A stretch of DNA of 64,000 nucleotides from Tolypothrix campylonemoides VB511288 (GCA_000828075.3 JXCB02000002.1:1304248-1368247); one strand, 5' to 3'. Counted from the first letter of the stretch, positions 47,602 through 57,678 are shown. Notes: a model not told the origin generated them from the letters alone. Translations and numbers: made by a program.

Positions 47602-48064
47602 ATGAAAAATACATTATTCGATAAAATCTTCCGTGACAGCGATGGCAACATTGTTTTAGCTCAGATGCCAAACTTACCGCTTATCATTTGGATAACAGCT
47701 AGTTTGCTCAAATTAGTTTTTACAACAGGTCTTGTGAATACAGGGTTAGACGCACTTGCTTTTGGCTCTTTATTTACTTGGGCGTGGCTAGAATTATTTC
47801 AACTCATATCTTGCACCTATCCGTATAACCCAGGAGCTACTCAAAAACAGCGCAATAAAGTTATATGACTTTTCTGAGCTTCTATACGTAAAATAAGGCT
47901 TTTCGGCTTAGTACTGAGTTTTAAAATAACATAAATTTTTCTTGGTGCAAGATGTCAGTCAAGGCGTTAATTATTTTCGTAGAGCGCTAGGCCTTGGTGT
48001 GCTTATTGGTGTTATCGCGTCAAGAACTGTGGGTATTGATGTACTTGGCTCTTTCGCTCTTTGA
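47602..48064 (+). pseudogene. Small two-helix membrane protein, split by a miniature element
   Basis: ATG 47602 opens MKNTLFDKIFRDSDGNIVLA with two hydrophobic helices (LPLIIWITASLLKLVF and LDALAFGSLFTWAWLELF). After LELFQ (47802) the frame runs into foreign sequence and stops at 47868. Beyond the insert, from 47960, another frame resumes with QGVNYFRRALGLGVLIGVIA and ends at 48064. Joining at the duplicated TCAA gives LELFQGVNYFRRALG, a continuous protein of about 101 residues like small conserved cyanobacterial membrane proteins. Its function is unknown. Confidence 0.75.
47803..47958. mobile_element. 156-bp miniature element with TCAA target duplication
   Basis: Ends CTCATATCTTGCACC (left) and the complement of CTGACATCTTGCACC (right) match at 13 of 15 positions. 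TCAA flanks it on both sides (47799-47802 and 47959-47962). Its 160-bp net insertion breaks the host frame. Related lone ends occur at 18138 and, degenerate, at 57465-57495. Confidence 0.8.
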
Positions 48065-48238
48065 TTCGAGGGGCGATCGCGCAGTCTGAGATCAAGGTGT
48101 GCGATCGCTATGAAGCGCATAACAAAGGCGATCGCTTTCATGAATTTTTAATTACGAATTATTTGGTCATTACATATTTAAGAAAGCCTTTCATACTTTC
48201 ATAGAGGTGCCAACGCAAAGCGGTTTTTTACCATAAAA

Positions 48239-48261
48239 AAAACAGGCATTTTGCCTGTTTT
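48239..48261 (-). terminator. Intrinsic terminator of the petCA operon
   Basis: Perfect 10-bp stem AAAACAGGCA/TGCCTGTTTT with a 3-nt loop. Read on the minus strand it is followed by eight U, so it ends transcription from petA. It is separated from the petA stop by the 133-bp repeat arm, which was probably inserted in the 3' UTR. Confidence 0.8.
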
Positions 48262-48311
48262 ATAACTCATAAATTGGCTCTTATAGCAACAGCCAAGGTG
48301 GTTAGGACATC

Positions 48312-48444
48312 AACCGATGATAAAACCTAGACACAGAAAGACTTTTCACCCAGTCCCCCTTCGGGTTCGCCAGTCGCCTCAACGGGGGGAACCCCCGCAC
48401 GGCGCTGGACTCACCAGTCCCCAGTCCCTAGTCCCCTGCTATAA
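48312..48444 (-). repeat. Long inverted repeat, right arm (133 bp)
   Basis: Reverse complement of 46831-46963 with two mismatches. Its inner edge is 1 bp from the petA stop codon (48446), so petA itself is untouched. Confidence 0.9.
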
Positions 48445-48445
48445 T

Positions 48446-49447
48446 TTAGAAATTCATTTCTGCAGCTTGGACTTTTTCAACCTGCTTCTTCTTGAGGATG
48501 AGCATAACTTGAGCCAACATGACAAGTGCGATGAATGCAATCAACCATTGAACTCTGCTGGCATCTTGCAGTACGATTTCCCCATCATCTTGACCGAATC
48601 CACCAACGTTTGGATTGTTGGTTAAAGCGTCATCTTTCTTGACCGCTTGCCCTTCGGAAACAATCAATTCTGGTCCAGCGGGAATGGTATCAACGACTGC
48701 ATCCCCAGATTCTGACTGGATGGTCACTTGATACTTGACGTTACCGTCTTCATCTTCTGTTTTGGCGATTTTGCTAACTGTACCAGTCGCAGAAGCAGTA
48801 TATACTGCGTTGTTGCTCTTTTCGCCTGTTGGGTAAATTTGTCCACGTCCCCGGTTAGCACCTAGGTGAACAGCATACTTACCAAACTGGATGTTCTTGT
48901 CCGTTGCGGGGTTGGGAGAAAGAACGGGGAAGACGATTTCCTGATATTGTTCACCAGGTAGTGGTCCGATGATAACGACGTTTTCTTTGTCTTCGCTGTA
49001 GGGTTGGTAAAATAGACCTTCGACTTCTTCCTTCCATTCCTCAGGAATGCGTTCTTCCGGAGCAATTTTGAAGCCTTCTGGTAGCATCAGCACAGCACCA
49101 ACGTTTAAGCCGGTTTTGGAACCATCGGCACCTACCTGCTGCAAGCTGGTATCGTAGGGAACTTTTACCACGGCTTTAAATACCGTGTCAGGTAGAACAG
49201 ACTGGGGAATTTCTACTTCGGCTGGCTTTGCTGCTAGGTGACAGTTGGCACACACAATCCGCCCTGTCGGTTCGCGAGGAGTTTCGGGGTAAGTTTGCTG
49301 TGCCCAAAAGGGATATGCTGAAGCCGCTTGAGGAAAGGCAAAATCGCTGGTGAAGAAAAATGTCACTGTAGCGATCGCTACGAGCAATGTTTTTACAATT
49401 GCTTTAGCACTGCGAGCTATACTCGCTCTTTGACAAACATTTCTCAT
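48446..49447 (-). CDS. petA: Apocytochrome f
   Basis: 333 residues. A cleavable signal peptide ends at ASA-YPFWAQ, so mature Tyr45 supplies the alpha-amino axial ligand. The haem c site is CANCH (Cys66, Cys69, His70). A large lumenal domain is followed by one membrane helix near the C-terminus ([18 protein letters not shown]) and a [15 protein letters not shown] stromal tail. Cytochrome f passes electrons from the Rieske protein to plastocyanin or cytochrome c6 within the thylakoid b6f complex. Second gene of petC-petA; the 3' UTR carries the 133-bp repeat. Confidence 0.97.
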   Translation of the reverse strand: MRNVCQRASIARSAKAIVKTLLVAIATVTFFFTSDFAFPQAASAYPFWAQQTYPETPREPTGRIVCANCHLAAKPAEVEIPQSVLPDTVFKAVVKVPYDTSLQQVGADGSKTGLNVGAVLMLPEGFKIAPEERIPEEWKEEVEGLFYQPYSEDKENVVIIGPLPGEQYQEIVFPVLSPNPATDKNIQFGKYAVHLGANRGRGQIYPTGEKSNNAVYTASATGTVSKIAKTEDEDGNVKYQVTIQSESGDAVVDTIPAGPELIVSEGQAVKKDDALTNNPNVGGFGQDDGEIVLQDASRVQWLIAFIALVMLAQVMLILKKKQVEKVQAAEMNF

Positions 49448-49522
49448 CTCTATAAGGACAACTTGGACAACGTTCTCTGATATTAGTTATTAGTCATCTG
49501 TCATGTGTCATAAGTCAAGAGG

Positions 49523-49565
49523 AGGCTGTGCGTTGCGGGGGTTCCCCCCGTTGTAGCAACTGCCG
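49523..49565. repeat. GGGGG-TTCCCCCC palindrome in the petC-petA gap
   Basis: GCGTTGCGGGGGTTCCCCCC and flanks form a hairpin of the same palindromic family as in the 133-bp arms. Just before it (49482-49518) are degenerate GTCATCTGTCATGTGTCAT repeats. Both lie between petC and petA. Confidence 0.65.
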
Positions 49566-49610
49566 TTCAAATTTCAACTCAAGACTCAGTCCTATGCACT
49601 TTAGTCCTGA

Positions 49611-50150
49611 TTAAGCCCACCAAGGCGCTTCCCCAGTGCGGAAGTCAGTTTCACTCCATTGAGTTAGAAGAATTTTGTCGTCTTCTACTTTTGCATGACT
49701 CAAAGCCAAAGATAGCGGTGCTGGACCTCGGACAACTCTACCAGTAGCGTCGTACTGCGAACCATGACACGGACACTTAAACTTGTTTTCTGCTGCATTC
49801 CAAGGAACAACACAACCTAAGTGGGTGCAAACAGCGTTAATACCGTAATCAGTAATCGCTTCTTTGCTATCTACCACAATATAGGTAGGGTCTCCCTTGA
49901 GTCCTTGAACCAGAACGCGATCGCCTACATTATGGCTTTCTAAAAACTTGCTAACGCTGACATTGTTGCCCAGCTCGTCTTTTGCCGTTGTACCACCACC
50001 TGCACCACCAGTTGCTGGTGGAATAAAATACTTGACAACGGGATACAATGCTCCCAGAGCCACTCCGGTTACAGTTCCAAAAGTGAGAAGATTCATGAAT
50101 TGACGACGCCCCATATCGGGAACGTCCATTGATTCAGAAAATTGCGCCAT
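49611..50150 (-). CDS. petC: Rieske iron-sulfur protein of cytochrome b6f
   Basis: 179 residues. One N-terminal membrane anchor (about 18-44) after a twin-Arg GRRQFMN, suggesting Tat export. The [2Fe-2S] cluster is bound by Cys108/His110 (CTHLGC) and Cys126/His129 (CPCHGS), with the Cys113-Cys128 disulfide. It oxidises plastoquinol and reduces cytochrome f. First gene of petC-petA, 163 bp upstream of petA. DUF3067 is divergent upstream. Confidence 0.97.
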   Translation of the reverse strand: MAQFSESMDVPDMGRRQFMNLLTFGTVTGVALGALYPVVKYFIPPATGGAGGGTTAKDELGNNVSVSKFLESHNVGDRVLVQGLKGDPTYIVVDSKEAITDYGINAVCTHLGCVVPWNAAENKFKCPCHGSQYDATGRVVRGPAPLSLALSHAKVEDDKILLTQWSETDFRTGEAPWWA

Positions 50151-50376
50151 AACCTACGCGTTCTTTGTGTATTTTGTTAACAAATGTGACAAGAGCTTCT
50201 CATGAAAAAACTCTTGTCTGAGCCAAAATGATAATGCTCATAAGAATGCCAGAATATTCTCTACAAAGATATTTCGAGCATCTTTCTTAGTAGCATTACA
50301 TTTCTTTATAGTCCTATCATACTTGAGTAATGGAACTTAACATCATAACTAAATGTAAAAATCTTTAAGAAAAGCT

Positions 50377-50688
50377 ATGACGGGACAGGAATTACACCAA
50401 CTATTACTTGAGAAGTGGGGACGTTCTTATGATGTCCAGTTGCGTCGAACACAGGGTAAAATATTCTTACAAGTTATGTGGAAATATTTAGAGCAAGCTT
50501 CCTTTCCATTAAGTGAGATAGATTACCAAGAGCATCTCGAGAGTATCGCCAATTATCTCAGTGGCTTAGGTTGTGAGACACAGGTGAAAAAGTATCTTAG
50601 AGAAACACGAGAACGCCCACGACTTGGTAAAGCTGTGAGCATTCCATTAGATTTAGGTGAACGCGCTGCTGAATGGTTGCTTGAGTAG
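50377..50688 (+). CDS. DUF3067 family protein
   Basis: 103 residues, starting MTGQELHQLLLEKWGRSYDVQLRRTQ, the DUF3067 pattern conserved in cyanobacteria and plastids. Soluble, no cofactor motif. Its constant position divergent from petC in cyanobacteria suggests, but does not prove, a link to b6f biogenesis. Followed by a bidirectional terminator. Confidence 0.85.
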   Translation: MTGQELHQLLLEKWGRSYDVQLRRTQGKIFLQVMWKYLEQASFPLSEIDYQEHLESIANYLSGLGCETQVKKYLRETRERPRLGKAVSIPLDLGERAAEWLLE

Positions 50689-50783
50689 TTGAAAATATGA
50701 ACTGCATAATATAATTTCTGTTAACTACAGTTGTAGTATACTTGTAATACTTCTTGTAAGCAAAATTAATTGTAAGCAAAATT

Positions 50784-50821
50784 AAATAGACTTTGTTGCA
50801 CAATAGCAACAAAGTCTATTT
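50784..50821. terminator. Bidirectional terminator DUF3067/purF
   Basis: Perfect 16-bp stem (AAATAGACTTTGTTGC and its complement) with a 6-nt loop between convergent genes. A direct repeat of TGTAAGCAAAATTAA (about 50755-50785) precedes it. Confidence 0.8.
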
Positions 50822-50847
50822 GATCCAAAATCTAAAATCTCAAATTC

Positions 50848-52344
50848 CTACACTGGTGCTTTTTCTAATTTCAACTTAGAACGCTTCACTTGTTCAGGTA
50901 TGGAAACGGGGTAATTTCCAGTGAAGCAAGCAGAACAGAAGCTTTCAGGATCTTCTCGTGTCGCCTCTAGCATACCTTGCCAGCTGAGATAAGCTAAGGT
51001 ATCTACCTCCACTTGCTTGGCAATTTCTTCCACTGACATGGTGGCAGCAATGAGCTGCTCTTGGCTATCAGTGTCAATGCCATAGAAGCAGGGGTGAGTG
51101 ACTGGGGGAGAGGAAATTCGCATATGCACTTCCAACGCACCTGCTTCACGCAACGCTTTAACTAGCTTACGACTAGTAGTCCCCCGGACAATTGAGTCAT
51201 CTACAATGACTACTCGTTTGCCATACAACACATCTTTAAGGGGGTTGAGTTTCATGCGGATACCCGACTCCCGCATACTCTGTGTAGGTTGGATAAAAGT
51301 ACGCCCAACGTAGCGATTTTTAATCAGTCCCTCAGCGTAAGGAATACCAGAGGCTTGGGAATAGCCAATGGCAGCAGGAATACCAGAATCAGGAACACCA
51401 ATCACTAAATCCGCATCAGCAAGAGATTCTTGAGCCAGTCGCCGCCCAATACGCATTCGATAGCTGTACAAACTCTCGTCATGCATGACACTATCAGGAC
51501 GGGCAAAGTAAATCATCTCAAAAATGCACATCTTCCGTTGGGGTTTTTGACTCCATTGCAACGAAGCTAAACCCTCTTCGGTAATCCAAACCAACTCGCC
51601 TGGTTGCACGTCCCTCAGGTATTCAGCACCAATAATATCTAAACCACAAGTTTCGGAGGAGAGAACATAGCGAACTGGATTTTCACCTAAGGTACCAATG
51701 ACAAGCGGACGAATTCCATTAGGATCGCGAACACCCATGATACCCGCTGATGTGCCAATCACTAAGCTAAAAGCTCCTTGGCAGCGGTGAAAAGCCCGAA
51801 TACAGCCATCTAGCCAATCTGCCCCAGCATTGATTTCTTCGGCGATCGCAAAAGCAATCATTTCTGAGTCAGTGGTTGTCACTAAGTTGCAGTTGTTCTG
51901 AAGCAATTCCTCTCGCAACTGCATTGTATTGACTAAATTGCCATTATGTGCTAAAGCAACAGAACCTAAGCGGGTTCCGACAACAGCAGGCTGGGCATTC
52001 ACTTTGCGGCTGGAACCCGTGGTTGAATAACGAGTGTGACCAACAGCTACACTACCAGGCAAAGTTTGCAAAATTGATTCATTAAAGACTTGGGACACCA
52101 ACCCCATGTCTTTGTGTAAATTGACTTGTTCACCCTCAAATGTGGCAATACCAGCCGATTCTTGACCCCGGTGCTGGAGAGCGTACAATCCAAAGTATGT
52201 CAGTTTGGCAGCGTCTTCTCCTGGGACGTAGACGCCGAAAACACCGCAAGCTTCTTCTGGCTTGTCTGGACGATTTTCATGGTCATTGGCTAAGTCATTA
52301 GGCAATTGGGGATGGTTATCCAAATCGGGATGGTTGGGAATCAT
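50848..52344 (-). CDS. purF: Amidophosphoribosyltransferase
   Basis: 498 residues. A 32-residue propeptide rich in Asn/Asp/Pro precedes Cys33 (CGVFGVYV), the N-terminal nucleophile of the glutaminase domain. The phosphoribosyltransferase domain has the PRPP loop VVIVDDSIVRGTT. A C-terminal Cys motif (SFCSACFTGNYP) fits the Fe-S-containing PurF type. It makes phosphoribosylamine, the first step of purine synthesis. 151 bp downstream of purL, same strand. Confidence 0.97.
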   Translation of the reverse strand: MIPNHPDLDNHPQLPNDLANDHENRPDKPEEACGVFGVYVPGEDAAKLTYFGLYALQHRGQESAGIATFEGEQVNLHKDMGLVSQVFNESILQTLPGSVAVGHTRYSTTGSSRKVNAQPAVVGTRLGSVALAHNGNLVNTMQLREELLQNNCNLVTTTDSEMIAFAIAEEINAGADWLDGCIRAFHRCQGAFSLVIGTSAGIMGVRDPNGIRPLVIGTLGENPVRYVLSSETCGLDIIGAEYLRDVQPGELVWITEEGLASLQWSQKPQRKMCIFEMIYFARPDSVMHDESLYSYRMRIGRRLAQESLADADLVIGVPDSGIPAAIGYSQASGIPYAEGLIKNRYVGRTFIQPTQSMRESGIRMKLNPLKDVLYGKRVVIVDDSIVRGTTSRKLVKALREAGALEVHMRISSPPVTHPCFYGIDTDSQEQLIAATMSVEEIAKQVEVDTLAYLSWQGMLEATREDPESFCSACFTGNYPVSIPEQVKRSKLKLEKAPV

Positions 52345-52495
52345 GCTAGGTGTGCTCCTGATGAGGGTATCAAGTCACTAGGAATATGTCAAAGGATAGT
52401 TGTAGAAATTCTTAAAAAGCTCTTAACCATCCATTAAAACAGTACCGCAATTATGCCTATGAACGCTAGTATCCCAGGTGAGGGGATTTTATCAA

Positions 52496-55400
52496 TCAAC
52501 TGGGGGTGGTGTTATGGATGGTCAAACGTCTTTCAATCGCGTTTAAGTAGCGATCGCTCATTTCCTCAATGCTAACGTTGATTAAAGTTTGATTATCAGT
52601 TGTTAAAACCCGCAAACCGATTTCGGAATTCCCAACCTTGCCAAGTTGCTGCCAATGATTAGCGAGTTGTTCTGTTAAATAACTTTCCCAAGTTTTTTGT
52701 TGTTCTGTTGCAACAGAGACTACAATTCGCGCACCACCTTCGCCAAAAAGAACTTCATCCCAACGTTGGGAATTGTTTGCTGGTAATTCTAATTTGATTT
52801 CTGCTCCCAGTTTTGTAGCAAGACAACATTCTGCCAGAGCGATCGCCACTCCACCCTCAGCACAATCATGAGCCGAACGTACCCAACCTTTGCGAATTCC
52901 TTCACGACACACGTGTTGTACACGGCGTTCCAATTCAAAATCAACTCGTGGCGGTTTTCCAGCAACAGTATTATGGATACTGGCTAAATATTCCGAACCC
53001 CCCAGCGTGGAGTACGCAGACACTTCGCCCAACAGATAAATCAAATCACCATTCGCTTGCCAAGCTTGACCACAAATCTTGGTTAAATCAGGGATTAACC
53101 CTACCATACCTACAACAGGAGTAGGATAGATTGGTTGTGGATTGCCTTGAGAATCCAAAGTTTCATTGTAAAGAGAAACATTTCCACCGGTGACTGGCGT
53201 TGCCATTTCTCGGCAACCTTCAGCCAAACCACGACAGGCTTCTGCTAACTGCCAGTATCCAACAGGTTTTTCTGGGCTGCCAAAATTCAAGTTATCAGTA
53301 ACTGCCACAGGTTCGGCACCCACACAGCTGAGATTACGTGCCGCTTCTGCCACAACTGCCTTCGCTCCCTCATAGGGATCAAGATAAACATAACGAGGAT
53401 TGCAATCAACCGTAGCTGCAACACCTCGCTGGGGATCGGGGATTAGGGATTGGGGATTGGAGATTAGGGATTGGGGATTAGGAATTCTCCCTCCCTCCCT
53501 CACTCCCTCACTCCCTCCCTCCTCTTGCTGGGGACGCAAGCGAATCACAGAGGCATCTGCGCCACCAGGTAACACCACAGTGTTATTCTGGACTTGATGG
53601 TCATACTGACGATACACCCAACGTTTAGATGCGATCGTGGGCGTATCGAGCAAAGTCAACAAGATGTCATTCCAACTTTGCAAACGTCCTTGAATTTGAA
53701 TTCCAGCAGATGTACTCTCAGGTAAAGAATCAGGTGTCCATTCCCAAGCTTTTTGTACATACTCTGGTGGTTCTGCCAACAGTTCTCGGTGATACAGCGG
53801 CGTATTTTCTGCCAGCGCTGTTGCGGGAATTTCTGCGGCAATTTCACCTTGGAATAGAATCCGTACAATAGGTTCAGAAATGACACTTCCTGCAACCACA
53901 GCTTGCAGCCCCCAACGGTGAAAAATGTCAATTAACTCTTGCTCACGTCCCTTTTGCGCAACAAACAGCATCCGTTCTTGAGATTCGGAAAGCAGATATT
54001 CATAGGGAACCATTCCCGTTTCCCGTACAGGAATTTTATCTAAATCAAATTCGATACCCACGCCACCTTTTGCAGCCATCTCTGAAGTAGAACAGGTAAT
54101 GCCAGCTGCACCCATATCCTGTGCAGCAACCACTGCACCTGTCTTAAACGCCTCCAAACAAGCTTCAATTAACGACTTTTCCAAGAACGGATCGCCTACC
54201 TGTACCGCCGGACGGTTATCTACCGACTCATCACTCAGTTCTGCACTGGCAAAGCTTGCGCCTCCCATACCATCGCGTCCGGTGGTGGAACCAACATAAA
54301 GCACTGGGTTGCCTATACCAGATGCACCAGATTTGACGATTTCTGGCGTTTCCATCAATCCCAACGCCATGACGTTTACCAAAGGATTGCCAGAGTAAGC
54401 GGGGTCAAAGTAAACTTCACCGCCTACAGTGGGAACTCCAACACAGTTGTGTGTAACGATACCAGAACTCGTCACAAAAAGATGCGTGTTATCTACCTCA
54501 ACATCATAGACATTGCATTCCTCAACACTATTGGTTTCTATGCTCTTGATTTTGACAGCAGCTACCTCGTTTGAAGACTTACGAAAACGTGGGAAAGAAT
54601 ATTTCGTGCCGTCATAGCGTGCCAAAGCTGTCGCTAACTCTAAAGTACGTTCCTCGGCAAAAACGTTTGATAAAGCTGTTAGTCCCACGAAGTTGTTAAC
54701 TTCTAACTGCCATAATGGTAGCCGTGTATGCTGACGACCTTCTATTTGTCCTGTTGATGCTGGTCGCTGATAGATATATGGGATTACCCCCTGATTTTGG
54801 AGGAGTGCCACGGTTTGGTCAAACAGCTTGCGGCTAGTTGTCGCATAGGTAATTTTTGCATGATTTCCATGAGTTTTTGTGGTCAGGGAACCATCACCTC
54901 TGAATAAACCTTTGAGTGCTTCCAACTGTAAGTTAGCAGACCATTGGAAAACAAAACTTGGGAAAGCTTTATCGCTTGCTCCACTACCGCAGCGCCAAAC
55001 GTCTTTTAAAATGTAACCAAACAGCCATGAAGTCGCATAAACAATGATTGTAGAAGCCCGTTTTTCTAAACAAGGGCGAAGTCCCAGATGTTTAAGTCCG
55101 TACACAACGTCATTGACATATTCGCTTTCATGCAGAGCAAAGGCGAAGATAATTTTATATGTATTGCCGTTTTGAGAGACACATCCTTCTGAGAGATAGT
55201 AACCGAGTAAGCGTGCTAACACCTCATCTGCATGGATGGCTGCTTTCATGTAATTAGCTTTACCACGACGGAAAAGACAAACTTCGTGGCGATCGACATT
55301 AAGCAGTGGCTCCAAGCTCAGAAAATGTGAAAGGGGTAGTACACAATTGTTTAGGTAGTGGTGACGGCTGTAAACAGAAGGTTCAATTAATTGTAAAGCT

Positions 55401-56368
55401 GTCCGAATGACATCTGTTGCTTGCCAATTTGAGGGCAACTGCACGTAAACATTTTTACTACTTTCATTTTGAGGGTTCAAAGCGCTAATGAAATCCAGTG
55501 GTGAAAAATCTCCACTACCTTCTGGTGATTCTGGCAGCGACACCAGTATTGGCAATTCGTGACCAATCTGTAAGCTTTGGGCTGGACAAATTTCCCACTC
55601 ACCGTTCGACCGGATTAACATCGGATGATCTGGTGTGACAGTTAAGTTACGACCAAGAGATGTACGAATAGTTACCAAGGTTTTAGTGCGTCGTTTAAAC
55701 ACACGCCGCACGCGCTGCCAGCAACTTTCGTGAGTGTCAGGGTCTACGGATAGGGTTTCAACTGCGGCAGTATCATCTAACTCTAAGGTTATGAGATTTG
55801 AATGCAGCCTTGATTCTACAAAGTTGCGGATCGTGTCAAAATGTACGCCAGTGCGATCGCGCCAGATAAATGTTTCTTTACCGACCAAACAATTTCCGTA
55901 ATGTGAAATACCAGCGACCACGCCACTAAAAAGCCTTTGAGTTTTAGCATCTTCCAAGGAACCAAAGCGCAGGGAGTTTAATACGGCAATAGGACGCGCA
56001 CCCATTGTAAAGATATCTCTTAAGATGCCTCCTACTCCTGTAGCGGCTCCTTGAAAAGGTTCAACAGCCGAGGGGTGGTTGTGCGATTCAATTTTAAATG
56101 CTAGCCGCAGGCGATCGCCCAAATCTACAACACCAGCATTTTCACCAGGTCCAACAAGAATGCGGGGTCCTGTCGTGGGAAATTGTTTGAGTAACGGACG
56201 AGAATTCTTGTAACAGCAGTGTTCTGACCACATCACCCCAAACATTCCCAGTTCAGCTTTGTTAGGATGACGCCCTAAACGCCTGACAATTTCTTCATAT
56301 TCTTCTAGTTTCAAACCTTCAGCAGCGATTTCTTCAGGAGAAAAAGGAGCAGAGGAAATGGCGGTCAT
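52496..56368 (-). CDS. purL: Phosphoribosylformylglycinamidine synthase II with an intein
   Basis: The 1290-residue precursor contains a 482-residue intein (residues 160-641). The spliced product would be about 808 residues. Extein motifs are clear: ESHNHPS (94-100), GISHYGN before the intein and [14 protein letters not shown] after it, then [27 protein letters not shown]-like NGDLIYLLG, and [16 protein letters not shown]. PurL uses ATP and glutamine-derived ammonia (with PurS and PurQ) to make FGAM, the fourth purine step. Around residues 946-980 an extra Gly/Glu-rich and PNPQSLI-repeat segment is encoded by intergenic-type tandem repeats. It starts [14 protein letters not shown] and is followed by purF. 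Confidence 0.97.
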   Translation of the reverse strand: MTAISSAPFSPEEIAAEGLKLEEYEEIVRRLGRHPNKAELGMFGVMWSEHCCYKNSRPLLKQFPTTGPRILVGPGENAGVVDLGDRLRLAFKIESHNHPSAVEPFQGAATGVGGILRDIFTMGARPIAVLNSLRFGSLEDAKTQRLFSGVVAGISHYGNCLVGKETFIWRDRTGVHFDTIRNFVESRLHSNLITLELDDTAAVETLSVDPDTHESCWQRVRRVFKRRTKTLVTIRTSLGRNLTVTPDHPMLIRSNGEWEICPAQSLQIGHELPILVSLPESPEGSGDFSPLDFISALNPQNESSKNVYVQLPSNWQATDVIRTALQLIEPSVYSRHHYLNNCVLPLSHFLSLEPLLNVDRHEVCLFRRGKANYMKAAIHADEVLARLLGYYLSEGCVSQNGNTYKIIFAFALHESEYVNDVVYGLKHLGLRPCLEKRASTIIVYATSWLFGYILKDVWRCGSGASDKAFPSFVFQWSANLQLEALKGLFRGDGSLTTKTHGNHAKITYATTSRKLFDQTVALLQNQGVIPYIYQRPASTGQIEGRQHTRLPLWQLEVNNFVGLTALSNVFAEERTLELATALARYDGTKYSFPRFRKSSNEVAAVKIKSIETNSVEECNVYDVEVDNTHLFVTSSGIVTHNCVGVPTVGGEVYFDPAYSGNPLVNVMALGLMETPEIVKSGASGIGNPVLYVGSTTGRDGMGGASFASAELSDESVDNRPAVQVGDPFLEKSLIEACLEAFKTGAVVAAQDMGAAGITCSTSEMAAKGGVGIEFDLDKIPVRETGMVPYEYLLSESQERMLFVAQKGREQELIDIFHRWGLQAVVAGSVISEPIVRILFQGEIAAEIPATALAENTPLYHRELLAEPPEYVQKAWEWTPDSLPESTSAGIQIQGRLQSWNDILLTLLDTPTIASKRWVYRQYDHQVQNNTVVLPGGADASVIRLRPQQEEGGSEGVREGGRIPNPQSLISNPQSLIPDPQRGVAATVDCNPRYVYLDPYEGAKAVVAEAARNLSCVGAEPVAVTDNLNFGSPEKPVGYWQLAEACRGLAEGCREMATPVTGGNVSLYNETLDSQGNPQPIYPTPVVGMVGLIPDLTKICGQAWQANGDLIYLLGEVSAYSTLGGSEYLASIHNTVAGKPPRVDFELERRVQHVCREGIRKGWVRSAHDCAEGGVAIALAECCLATKLGAEIKLELPANNSQRWDEVLFGEGGARIVVSVATEQQKTWESYLTEQLANHWQQLGKVGNSEIGLRVLTTDNQTLINVSIEEMSDRYLNAIERRLTIHNTTPS
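53427..53530. repeat. In-frame tandem repeats inside purL
   Basis: GGGGATTAGGGATTGG units (about 53433-53482) followed by CTCCCTCCCTCACTCCCTCA units (about 53487-53522). The same units fill gaps at 10950, 7101 and 59170. Here they are translated as about 34 extra residues ([20 protein letters not shown] and onward). Confidence 0.85.
54446..55891 (-). mobile_element. PurL intein with LAGLIDADG homing endonuclease
   Basis: 482 residues, Cys1 to Asn482. Block [11 protein letters not shown]; block B has the TxxH-type [11 protein letters not shown] (Thr86, His89); block [19 protein letters not shown]; block G IVTHN with penultimate His481 and Asn482, followed by extein Cys. The two endonuclease motifs [10 protein letters not shown] (Glu235) and [10 protein letters not shown] (Asp333) keep their acidic residues, so both splicing and homing look intact. 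The insertion point is the [17 protein letters not shown] motif of PurL, whose own Cys becomes the +1 residue. Confidence 0.95.
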
Positions 56369-56413
56369 GGCAATAATGCACCAAGGGGACAGAGCCTTAT
56401 TTTAGCGATTTAC

Positions 56414-56554
56414 TTAGGTACTTTTTTCAAAATGCAAATGTTCTTCTTTGGATCTTTCCTGTTGAACAACTCCCACGACCAAGTTGTAAGCTTCCTCCTG
56501 AGATAAATTCAGACTGTAGCTATCAACTAGCCCCGCTGCAGAGTCCCATATCCC
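56414..56554 (-). pseudogene. Remnant of an unidentified gene upstream of purL
   Basis: An open stretch of 46 codons without a start reads GIWDSAAGLVDSYSLNLSQE and then EAYNLVVGVVQQERSKEE, ending HFEKST. It looks like the C-terminus of a real helical protein, not random. Upstream it is blocked by a TGA. No family assigned. Confidence 0.3.
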
Positions 56555-57556
56555 TCAAGACTATTAATCAGGACGTGTACCCCCCTACACTCCCCAACCC
56601 TTACACCTCTAGTTTTTGACATCTTTTTCGTCACATCTAGGAATGGCAAAACTAGATGTGCTATTAACAGTGCTATTAACAAAATAAATCTAGGTGAGTG
56701 CACCCCCACACCTATGAATTTCTTGCCAAGATCTAACTGTTGTGGTTCAACTGTAAAAATACGTAATTTTTTCTTTAAACTTTAAGCTCTCAAGAAACAA
56801 ATAAGTGTTTCCACTATTTGAACTATTTAAATACTTTCTTAGAATAAAAATGTACTAAGCCAAGGATGCGAATAAATTTCATCATATACAATATGCCTAT
56901 TTCAAGTTGTGGTTGAACAAGTTATATGTTGTTTTAATCATCAATTTTGAAATGGCTATCATGCTTGCCTTAGTTAACAAAATTTTCTTTTTGTCATGTG
57001 TCAGTATTAATCAACATAATTGTTACAGTTACCCAATTGATTGAGTTGGTGGCTTAGTTGGCGCTTTTCACAAAAGGAATTCTATTAGAACGCTAGCGCT
57101 AGGGAAGTCATCCTGTCTAAAGCTTTTTCCGCAAATTTTATCGGTGCTATGTCTATGAAAAAATTTCTTTTTTCAACTGCTATTTTGACTTTACTAAAAA
57201 GTATTTACCAAAAAGAACTCAGGTGTCAGGAGTCAGGAGTCAGAATGACGAGTGTACGACTGGTGATGGAAGTGAGGGTTTAGAGCAAGTGCTTTCAAGT
57301 AGGTCGGAGTAGAAAGGCGGAGCATCGTATTTGAAACCCAAAGGTTCTGAGTGTGGGGATATTCTGAATTCTATCTTCTGACTTCTGACTTCTTCTCATA
57401 GCATTTCTCTGTTAATGGGAGTTTTTAGTGTTTGCTGATTCATTTTTATTTTCAAAAATTCTCTTGGTGCATGATAAATACTTTTGCACCTATCTTCCTC
57501 AAACCAACACTTCTACATTAGCTATGAACTCGTTTGTAGATTTTGCATTGGATGCG

Positions 57557-57678
57557 TATAGCAATCCTATTTCAGTTGTGAAAAATACCCGTGGTGGCTG
57601 TTGACGGTTAATATGTCAACAGAAGGGCAGTCAACACCCTGGTATGCTAAATTTCACAAATCATTTAGGACTGCTATA
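57557..57678. mobile_element. Miniature inverted-repeat element, TATAGCA family, copy C
   Basis: Ends TATAGCAATCCTATTTCAGT (left) and the complement of TATAGCAGTCCTAAATGATT (right). A core with CCGTGGTGGCTGTTGACGGTTA matches the complement of copy A's CAACGGCCACCACGG, so the cores are related too. TA at both edges. Confidence 0.7.

Larger units (their letters stand above)
48065..48445. other. Spacer between split gene and petA
   Basis: It contains three HIP1 octamers near 48075-48135, the strong hairpin at 48239-48261 and the right arm of the long inverted repeat. No gene is seen. Confidence 0.6.

Noticed and set aside
56527-56709. 60-codon minus-strand frame upstream of purL
   Set aside because: Overlaps a repeat-rich stretch and another remnant frame; no start context and no recognised pattern.
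57149-57284. Short frame starting MSMKKFLFSTAILTLL
   Set aside because: Looks like a signal peptide but runs into a GTCAGGAGTCAGG repeat after about 20 codons; at most a fragment, so mentioned only in the spacer entry.
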